From Verrucomicrobiia bacterium (GTDB lineage Bacteria; Verrucomicrobiota; Verrucomicrobiia; Opitutales; Opitutaceae): a stretch of DNA of 64,000 bases. Each line of letters opens with the position of its first letter. Positions within the stretch are counted from its first letter, which is position 1. Under the pieces are notes generated by a model, which was not told where the DNA came from, searched no databases, and saw nothing but the letters and a program-made list of their open reading frames with translations. The position numbers were made by a program, and so were the translations under genes. The DNA lies in assembly GCA_011525695.1 (NCBI GenBank), contig WYBX01000042.1, forward strand, positions 28,961 through 92,960, given 5' to 3'. Shown here one piece after another: positions 58,610 to 64,000 of this stretch.

Positions 58610-58957
58610 CTAGGTCTTGCTGCGTTTTCCGTAGTAACCCTCGAGGAACTGCTCTTCCAGTTTGGCCGCTTCCTTTTCGTCGGTTGTTGTAGCGTATCGC
58701 TCGGCAATCTTTTCCAGTTTGGGGAGCGGGAGCGGCTTCACAGAAATCTCAAACTCCAAGTCCAGCGCCTCGGCTGCCCTGGCCATGGTATTAAGGGTGA
58801 TGGCGGTATCCCTGCCGTCGAGAAGACGCCTGACCGACTGGCGGCCGGTTTTGATCCTCTTGGCAAAAGCACTGATGCTCATCTGTTCGTCAGTGAGCTT
58901 TCTCCTGATTGCGGCGGCGAGGGTCCTCTTGGCCCTGAAAGCCATTGTCTTGCTCAT
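58610..58957 (-). CDS. XRE-family helix-turn-helix regulator (antitoxin-like)
   Basis: A DNA-binding protein of about 115 residues. The lambda-repressor-type helix-turn-helix is seen as ISAFAKRIKTGRQSVRRLLD (about 26-45) followed by TLNTMARAAEALDLEFE (about 51-67), the layout of HigA-like antitoxins. The C-terminal tail is acidic and Lys-rich. ATG at 58957 is preferred; an in-frame ATG six codons upstream is possible. It precedes the small 81-residue partner by 3 bases on the minus strand. Function as autoregulator or antitoxin is inferred from size and pairing. Confidence 0.75.
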   Translation of the reverse strand: MSKTMAFRAKRTLAAAIRRKLTDEQMSISAFAKRIKTGRQSVRRLLDGRDTAITLNTMARAAEALDLEFEISVKPLPLPKLEKIAERYATTTDEKEAAKLEEQFLEGYYGKRSKT

Positions 58958-59451
58958 GCAGCGAAGCTGGCTCAACTTTGAGCCATGTCAAGAGACGCTC
59001 CTGCGTCGTAATGGGCAGGAACCGCGGCGAAATCGCAAGGAGGGTGGCGCCTCGTCCGTCCGACCGCAGTGGAGCAAACATGCGCGGAACGAGCCGACGC
59101 GAGGACGCCGCTTTCTGGGTGATGCGGCTGGACCCGCCGAATGCGGCCGATGACGTTCCGGGCGCCCGTTTCGTCGGACAATTCACGAAATACCGCGAGG
59201 GAGAGGAATCCGAGCGGGGTCGGTGGCAGTGGACGTTCGAAACGCACAACGGCCGAACCTACGTTGACCATCGGCATCTGGAAACGCTCAGCGTCTTCCT
59301 CCAGCACATCAGGGACGGGCTCGAGTCGTGCAGCGACATCGCCGTCGAAATGGGCGTCAGCAAAGGCACGGTGTCGAAGTGGGTGAGGAAGGCCGCCCAC
59401 GCGGGCCAACTCCGGGTCGAAAATGAACGATACCGGTTGATCGCGTCGTGA
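58945..59451 (+). pseudogene. C-terminal remnant of an AAA/RepA-like ATPase (replication or mobile-element helicase)
   Basis: The frame has its similarity only from about 59080 on: RGTSRREDAAFWVMRLD matches the end of the RecA-like core of RepA/AAA ATPases found on plasmids and integrated elements, followed by ARFVGQFTKYR and a C-terminal winged-helix segment (SDIAVEMGVSKGTVSKWVRK). The Walker A and B parts that should precede it are absent; upstream the frame merely runs antisense to the XRE gene. It is therefore a 5'-truncated copy. The HTH end might still be expressed as a small DNA-binding protein, but no start with good context is seen. Confidence 0.6.
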
Positions 59452-59492
59452 CGTTTCTGCGTTTCCCATCGCCGGGAAGAAACGCGGAAACG
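59452..59492. terminator. imperfect inverted repeat after the ATPase remnant
   Basis: Arms CGTTTCTGCGTTTCCC and GGGAAGAAACGCGGAAACG pair with one mismatch and a small bulge around ATCGCC. It directly follows the stop of the remnant at 59451. It may be the old terminator of that gene or a repeat of GCGGAAAC units; a similar GCGGAAACGCGGAAAC run occurs at 13496. Confidence 0.45.
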
Positions 59493-59734
59493 GGCTTGAT
59501 CGTGTTCAGCCGCACCCGAAATGCGGGACGATCCGCGCCTGGCACCAGATCATCCGCCTGAAGGATGACAAAGGTGCAGCCGGAGGTCTTGTGTTGCCTT
59601 TGTCCTGAAACTAGACCCGGAGCAGAATGCTGCTAACCAGCTCCACGTTAACTCTCGCTTATTTCCGGGACGCGCACAAAACTGGACATACGCGTGGAAA
59701 CGTGTATTGTCGCGCACGTAACAATTCAACGCGT

Positions 59735-60298
59735 ATGCACTCAATCGAAATTGATGATGAGGTAATGGCTGACCTATCCTGTCGAGCTGTCGGTTTCCAC
59801 GTCACCCCAAACGACGTTTTGCGGAAACTCCTTGGGCTCCCCTTGCCGACGCAGCCAGCGACGCCACCCGCTGTTCCCGCGACCCCGGGACGACTTAACG
59901 CAGTCGAAGACCCGCTTCAGAAGTTTGTAGCTTCTTCGGCGTTTCAGGCACAGCGGCAATCCATCAATCGCTTCCTCTTGCTGCTATGGTGGGCACACGC
60001 CCATAACGAGGTGGAGTTTCAGCGGGCCGTGACCGACTACTCCCGTGGCAATCGACGTTACTTCGGCCGGAGTCAGGAAGAAGTGGAGGCGAGTGGCGTT
60101 GGCATAAAGGCGAAGCAAATCCCTAAGACGCCGTTCTGGGTGCTGAGCACCTTGGACAACAAATCGAAGCGGATGATAATCGAAGACGTATTTCGAGCGA
60201 TGGGCCTGCCCGCGGGTAGCATTGCGCTAGCACGAGAGCAGCTTGCGGACAGCGATATTTCGCGCCGTCGAAACCTTGCACTTCAATACCTCAATTGA
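59735..60298 (+). CDS. seqA: SeqA-like protein, two-domain hemimethylated-DNA-binding type
   Basis: A 187-residue protein that follows E. coli SeqA in order and spacing. The N-terminal oligomerisation domain is seen as HSIEIDDEVMADLSC with PNDVLRKLLGL (E. coli KTIEVDDELYSYI and SDILRRMLKF), then a Pro-rich linker (about 36-58), then the DNA-binding domain: QSINRFLLLL (about 76-85), a GNRRYF segment (about 107-112), KQIPKTPFWVLSTLDNKSK (about 128-146) and MIIEDVFRAMGLP (about 148-160). E. coli SeqA binds hemimethylated GATC and blocks new initiation. Here residues recalled as base contacts (Asn150 and Asn152) are Thr and Asp, so the preferred site may differ. ATG at 59735 starts the conserved part; the methyltransferase gene follows in the same direction. 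Confidence 0.85.
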   Translation: MHSIEIDDEVMADLSCRAVGFHVTPNDVLRKLLGLPLPTQPATPPAVPATPGRLNAVEDPLQKFVASSAFQAQRQSINRFLLLLWWAHAHNEVEFQRAVTDYSRGNRRYFGRSQEEVEASGVGIKAKQIPKTPFWVLSTLDNKSKRMIIEDVFRAMGLPAGSIALAREQLADSDISRRRNLALQYLN

Positions 60299-60386
60299 AG
60301 CGGTATCGTCTTGACGTGTTCAATCGAACACTATCCAGTCAGCGCGCTCGGCCCGAAGAATGAATCTGCCGGCACGCGCCTGCTGA

Positions 60387-61931
60387 GTGTTAGCAACTTT
60401 ACCTTTACCCTTACTTGAGCTCCCCCCAGAGACTCGTTCGTCAATGAGGGAGCGACGCAAACGGCTCGGCCAGTTCTTCACACCGCCAGGAGTAGCGCGG
60501 TCGTTGGTCTCATGGGTTGTCCGCAGCCCGCGAGACCTATTGCTTGACCCGTCGTGCGGTGATGGCGCGTTTTTACGGTGGCACAAGCGGTCGGTCGGAA
60601 TCGAAGTGGACCCCGACAACGCGGCGCTGGCGCGTCAGAACGCACCGGGTGCGCTCATTCACGGAGGTGACTTTTTCAACTGGGCGTTCGCCACGAAAGA
60701 GCGTTTCGACGGGATTGCCGGAAACCCTCCCTTTATCCGCTATCAAACGCTGAAGGGTGAAGTTCGCGCGCGTGCACTTGCTGCCAGTTCCTTGATGGGG
60801 GCCGAGTTTAGCGCGCTTACATCTTCGTGGGCACCATTTGTCCTGGTTGCCGCAGGGCTGCTGAAACCCGGGGCTGCAATGGCCTTCGTCGTTCCCGCGG
60901 AGCTTGGACACGCGAACTACGTCCAGCCGCTAATTCCTGCCCTCTGCGCCAAGTTCGGCAGTGTTCACGTCATTGCCTGTCGGGAAAAGCTTTTCCCTGA
61001 GCTCTCTCAAGATTGCTGGCTCCTCCACTGCTCGGGGTTTGGGGCGTCCGCGAACAGCATAGCGCTGACCGCGCTCGACCATTTTGATGCGACTGAGACG
61101 CCACCGCCGCCAACGAGGATGATTTCGCTACAGGAGTGGCGCGAATATGGGCAGCGGCTTCGCCCCTTCCTCCTGCCGGACGGGGCGATGAGTTTGTATC
61201 GAGACCTCTCGCAGCTTCCCGGCACAAAGCGTTTCGGGGAGTTAGCCCGAGCCGGGATTGGCTACGTCACCGGCGACAACGATTTCTTTCATCTGCGGCC
61301 AAGCGAAGCACGCCAACGCGAGATTCCTGAACACCTGCTGCGGGTCGCCGTGCGCAAGGGTGACCAACTGCCCGCCGAATCCGTTTCACGCCCGCACGTG
61401 GAGAAATGGCTGAAAAGCGACGAACCTGTCTTACTGTTGGACCTCGGCTGCGCGGATCGGCTGCCTGCCAGTGTGGCGCGTTACCTCGATGAAGAGTCCG
61501 GCCAGAAAGCCCGCCAAGCATTCAAATGTCGGAACCGCGACCCATGGTATGCAGTGCCAGACATAAAGGTGCCAGACGCGTTTCTCACGGTGATGTCGGG
61601 CGAAAAACCGACGCTCGTGAGGAATGAGGCCGAATGCGTCTGTACCAACAGCCTCCTTGCGGTCCGGTTCAATGCGAACATCGACGCTCGGCAGGTTCAG
61701 AGGGCGTGGCAGTCCGTCCTTGCGCAGCTTGGTGCAGAGGTTGAGGGCCATCCGCTGGGTGGGGGCATGTTGAAGCTGGAGCCGCGAGAGGCTGCACGCG
61801 TGCCGCTTCCTCTTGGTCCCAATCATTTGACGGCCAACGAACAGGCTGCTTTAGAGGATGGCGTCCGCACGATGCGTGCGTGGCGTCATAATGCCTATTC
61901 CAGCCCCGATTCCAGAGTTCCTGCGACTTGA
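60387..61931 (+). CDS. type II N6-adenine DNA methyltransferase (Eco57I/TaqI-type)
   Basis: Gamma-class adenine methyltransferase of 514 residues. Motif X/I-like GQFFTPPGVARSLVSW (about 27-43), SAM motif LLDPSCGDGAFLRW (about 52-65), acidic IEVDP (about 72-76) and the catalytic NPPF (about 113-116) are present; the C-terminal 250 residues form a target-recognition part with no named relative. It protects host DNA for the adjacent nuclease. The recognition site cannot be read from the sequence. GTG at 60387 is used; ATG at 60444 starts 8 residues before the conserved motif and is equally good. Stop overlaps the nuclease gene by 41 bases. Confidence 0.88.
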   Translation: MLATLPLPLLELPPETRSSMRERRKRLGQFFTPPGVARSLVSWVVRSPRDLLLDPSCGDGAFLRWHKRSVGIEVDPDNAALARQNAPGALIHGGDFFNWAFATKERFDGIAGNPPFIRYQTLKGEVRARALAASSLMGAEFSALTSSWAPFVLVAAGLLKPGAAMAFVVPAELGHANYVQPLIPALCAKFGSVHVIACREKLFPELSQDCWLLHCSGFGASANSIALTALDHFDATETPPPPTRMISLQEWREYGQRLRPFLLPDGAMSLYRDLSQLPGTKRFGELARAGIGYVTGDNDFFHLRPSEARQREIPEHLLRVAVRKGDQLPAESVSRPHVEKWLKSDEPVLLLDLGCADRLPASVARYLDEESGQKARQAFKCRNRDPWYAVPDIKVPDAFLTVMSGEKPTLVRNEAECVCTNSLLAVRFNANIDARQVQRAWQSVLAQLGAEVEGHPLGGGMLKLEPREAARVPLPLGPNHLTANEQAALEDGVRTMRAWRHNAYSSPDSRVPAT

Positions 61932-62817
61932 ACAGGCTTTAGTGCCGTTTGTGGATGCAGACATCCAAACAGAAGGGTCTCAGCACATCAAACCGCTGCA
62001 TCGCTACATCGGGATGCGGTTGGTAGTCGAAGGCGGCTTCGCTCCCGAGGACATCACACCTAGGCCGCCGCTGGCCATCACTCGCACCGGAAAGGAGCGC
62101 AAATTGCGTTTTGATAGCACTCCACCTCCTCGTTGGGCTCGCGGTGAAGCCACAGTGATAGGCGGACTGAAGAGCAAGAAAATCGACGTCGTGGTGCACA
62201 AGCCGACAGTCGGTCCCGTCCTCGCGGTTTCGGTGAAGGGGACAAAGAAGGCGTTCCGGAATCTTACGAACCGAATGGAGGAAGCCATCGGCGATTCCAC
62301 TAACCTCCATATCATGTACCCAGGCTTGGTTTATGGCTTTCTCCACATCCTTCAGGTAAACCGTGCCGGCAGTGGCTTTGAGCAATCCGATGTTTCCGTG
62401 AACATCTCAGGTGATGCCACTACACCGGTTAAGCGATATCATGACGTGCTGGCGGGTTTGACCGGACGTCGCTTAGTCCGTGACGACTACACCAAGTATG
62501 AGGCAGTCGGTTTCGCGTTAGCTGAGCGGGCTCCCGCTACCGCCCGCGTGCTCGGTGAATATCCGCCACTGGGGGATTCATTGGCGTTGGAAACCTTTTT
62601 TGAGACCCTTTACCGGATCTACGATTTACGCTATCCATATATGTCTCATCGCACGGGACTCCGACGGCTATCTTGGGGTTCAGATTCACCAGCGTTTCAA
62701 GGGCTTGGCGCTGATGAATCCCTGAGTTCCCGATTCGGATATGCGCCTCGAATTGGCATTCCCGATGAAGACGATGAAGACGAAGCCGATGAAGTACCGA
62801 AAACAGTCGGGCAGTAG
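61891..62817 (+). CDS. probable type II restriction endonuclease
   Basis: A 308-residue protein encoded directly after, and overlapping, the methyltransferase, the usual place for the nuclease partner. A PD-(D/E)xK-like core is suggested by KKIDVVVHKP (about 99-108) and LAVSVKGTKKAF (about 113-125), where Ser stands at the usual Glu/Asp before the catalytic Lys; the NRMEEAIGDSTNLHIMYPGL segment (about 129-148) looks conserved and rich in possible DNA contacts. Ends in an acidic tail (DEDDEDEADEVP). No other family match can be named. It could instead be a non-nuclease partner, but the overlap makes a nuclease likely. ATG at 61891 follows by context. Confidence 0.65.
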   Translation: MPIPAPIPEFLRLEQALVPFVDADIQTEGSQHIKPLHRYIGMRLVVEGGFAPEDITPRPPLAITRTGKERKLRFDSTPPPRWARGEATVIGGLKSKKIDVVVHKPTVGPVLAVSVKGTKKAFRNLTNRMEEAIGDSTNLHIMYPGLVYGFLHILQVNRAGSGFEQSDVSVNISGDATTPVKRYHDVLAGLTGRRLVRDDYTKYEAVGFALAERAPATARVLGEYPPLGDSLALETFFETLYRIYDLRYPYMSHRTGLRRLSWGSDSPAFQGLGADESLSSRFGYAPRIGIPDEDDEDEADEVPKTVGQ

Positions 62818-62883
62818 CAGAAGAAAAACACCGAATCCCACGCCCGGCCAAACTGGCGCAAGAATCGGACTAGACGCGGATGA

Positions 62884-62952
62884 GCATTTGAAGTCCGGCG
62901 CCGAGGCGGTTTAAGAAACCATTGCACTACCTAGCTTAGCTAGCAGCACGGC
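62884..62952 (-). pseudogene. decayed tRNA-Arg copy at the right edge of the island
   Basis: Lined up without gaps against 58080-58122 of the tRNA (offset 4,827 bp), 33 of 43 bases are identical, including most of the D and anticodon arms; the T-arm part is weaker. Acceptor ends no longer pair and the anticodon loop is altered to TTCTTAA. It is not a working tRNA but fits an attachment-site duplicate that has drifted. Confidence 0.7.
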
Positions 62953-63074
62953 TTTCGCGCGTCTCCACGTGGCCACTCCGAAGGGGGCACGGTCGATTGC
63001 TTTGTTGCTTTCAATCAGCGCAGCACGCAGGACCCGGGCCCAGGAGCGGGGAACGCGCCACGATTAAACCTCGT

Positions 63075-63782
63075 TCAGCGCCGGGACAGATCCCGGACGG
63101 CGATCTCCTTGAACTTCATGTTGCCGAGTCCGCCGGAGTGGAGTTGCAGCGCGATGTAACCCTCGAGCGGCTTCGCCTTGGGATCGGTGAAGTCGAGGAC
63201 GACGACGCCGTTCAGCTGGACCCAGTAACGGTTGCCCTCGATCTTCATGATGAGGTCGTTCCAGTCGTTCGGTCGGACCACCGCCTCGTGTTCCGCCGCC
63301 GGCCACACGATCCATTGCCGGCCGTCGCCATAAACGCCGCCGGTGTGGTAGCCCAGCCGCCGGTCAATCTCGACCTGCATTCCCTGCGTGATCTTCACGG
63401 TATCCGGTTCAAAATCACACCGGAAGTACACGCCGCTGTTCCCGTCGGCCTCGCACTTGAATTTGAGCGCGAGGTGGAAATCCGTGTAACGCATCTCCGT
63501 CCGCAGGTACCCATACTGATCGGTGATGCCCTGGCCGTGAATCACGCCGTCGACGACCTCCCACTTCTCCTTGCCGACCTTCACCCAGCCGCTGAGGTCC
63601 TTGCCGTTGAAGAGCGATTCCCAGCGGGTGAACGGATCGCTCGGGGCCGCAGCAACCGCCACCAGCGGGGCGCCGGCGATGCCCAGCAGGAGGCAGCCCG
63701 CCACGAGCCAGGCGCGGGCGGTCTGGCGGGTCGCCAGCCGGGTTTCGAGGGGAACAGGGGCGAGGTTGGAGCGTGCGTTCAT
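63075..63782 (-). CDS. DUF1080 (3-keto-disaccharide hydrolase-like) exported protein
   Basis: A 235-residue protein with an N-terminal signal or anchor (about 20-48, WLVAGCLLLGIAGAPLVAV) and one DUF1080 beta-jelly-roll domain: FNGKDLSGWVKVGKEKWEVV (about 59-78), TDFHLALKFKCEADGNSGVYFR (given as two blocks about 100-110 and 111-121) and GYIALQLHSGG (about 208-218). The family is abundant in Planctomycetes and Verrucomicrobia; some members hydrolyse 3-keto-glycosides or bind glycans. Which applies here is not clear. ATG at 63782 precedes the hydrophobic segment. It stands alone right of the island and close to the window end. Confidence 0.85.
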   Translation of the reverse strand: MNARSNLAPVPLETRLATRQTARAWLVAGCLLLGIAGAPLVAVAAAPSDPFTRWESLFNGKDLSGWVKVGKEKWEVVDGVIHGQGITDQYGYLRTEMRYTDFHLALKFKCEADGNSGVYFRCDFEPDTVKITQGMQVEIDRRLGYHTGGVYGDGRQWIVWPAAEHEAVVRPNDWNDLIMKIEGNRYWVQLNGVVVLDFTDPKAKPLEGYIALQLHSGGLGNMKFKEIAVRDLSRR

Positions 63783-63952
63783 CGCCCTGCCCGGTATCGA
63801 TTCATCATGGCGGTCGCAAGGAATTATGCCGGTAGCGGGCATCGAGTAGCGAGTAGCGACCATGAAGGTCGACTGTCGAGTCCTGGCCAGAAGTTGACAC
63901 CCTCTATTAGTCCCTCACTTGTGAGGATCGTGCAGGTTTGAGACGATAATTT

Positions 63953-64000
63953 TCAAGCGGCGAGGGCGGGCAGGATGATGCGCTCGGTGAGTTGTCTGCC
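63953..64000 (-). CDS. tail of a minus-strand gene (3' end only)
   Basis: Fifteen codons and a stop read leftward from the window edge, ending RQLTERIILPALAA. The tail could belong to a transposase, since the 80 bases left of it are different in style, but the fragment is too short to name the family. Confidence 0.3.
   Translation of the reverse strand, partial: GRQLTERIILPALAA

Larger units (their letters stand above)
58360..62952. mobile_element. small genomic island between tRNA-Arg and its decayed copy (restriction-modification island)
   Basis: Genes here (XRE pair, ATPase remnant, SeqA-like, methyltransferase, endonuclease) are accessory in kind, and the DNA looks lower in GC than the host, with AT-rich stretches (e.g. 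62080-62760). The left edge is the intact tRNA-Arg, the right edge is a degenerate tRNA segment at 62884-62952. No integrase gene is visible inside, and one element gene is truncated, so it is a fixed remnant or depends on outside enzymes. Confidence 0.7.

Noticed and set aside
59540..59609. Short open stretch reading WHQIIRLKDDKGAAGG
   Set aside because: Looks like a scrap of coding sequence, but there is no start and no recognisable family; kept only as a sign of gene decay in the island.

Overview
The window looks like a chromosomal piece of a GC-rich Gram-negative bacterium, most likely a verrucomicrobium close to Opitutus (family Opitutaceae). This is inference from gene content and style: a sulfatase/HUMPS/dehydrogenase sugar cluster, an AGE-family epimerase with a sodium:solute symporter, a DUF1080 protein, a giant RTX-repeat protein, the long one-chain form of PurL, and many GC-rich genes with long spurious antisense reading frames. 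No rRNA is present, so the placement is not proven.

Layout. 1-11964: the 3' part of a giant RTX/beta-repeat surface protein whose start lies outside the window. 12-21.4 kb: two EEP-family phosphoesterases, dxs-xseB, a Ste24-like M48 peptidase, an IPT/TIG lipoprotein, hemW and an M23 peptidase. 21.4-31.9 kb: a Fur-like regulator with a TPR gene, priA, an FmdB-type zinc-ribbon protein, murJ with an SBF-like transporter, and argA, separated by three intergenic regions full of a small hairpin repeat. 31.9-42.5 kb: coaD, pgsA-pgpA, an exported TIM-barrel protein, a lipoprotein cyclophilin, an arsM-GNAT-sigZ operon, sorA-sorB sulfite dehydrogenase, a large TPR protein and a CheY-like receiver. 42.6-49.9 kb: purL divergent from purF-purM. 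50-58 kb: a carbohydrate region (sulfatase, HUMPS decarboxylase/synthase, MDR and SDR dehydrogenases; later SSF symporter plus AGE epimerase) with a DUF883 and an OsmC gene between. 58.0 kb: tRNA-Arg(UCU).

The most unusual part is 58.36-62.95 kb, a small, visibly less GC-rich island lying between the intact tRNA-Arg gene and a decayed partial copy of that same tRNA 4,827 bp away. It carries an XRE-type regulator with a small partner protein, the C-terminal remnant of an AAA/RepA-like ATPase, a full-length SeqA homologue, an N6-adenine DNA methyltransferase and, overlapping it, a probable restriction endonuclease. SeqA is known as a hemimethylated-GATC reader in Gammaproteobacteria that work with Dam. 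Finding its two-domain architecture fused by position to a type II restriction-modification module in this background suggests a reader-writer-cutter system, perhaps using SeqA as a controller of restriction after replication or transfer.

A second theme is repeats. A family of about 20-bp hairpins with an almost invariant CTCCG(T) loop and stems that differ but keep pairing occurs at least ten times. Heptanucleotide tandem repeats occur upstream of the SDR gene and inside purL itself. Several perfect palindromes lie between or just after genes. Ends of the window are partial: the giant gene at the left and a 15-codon tail of a minus-strand gene at the right.
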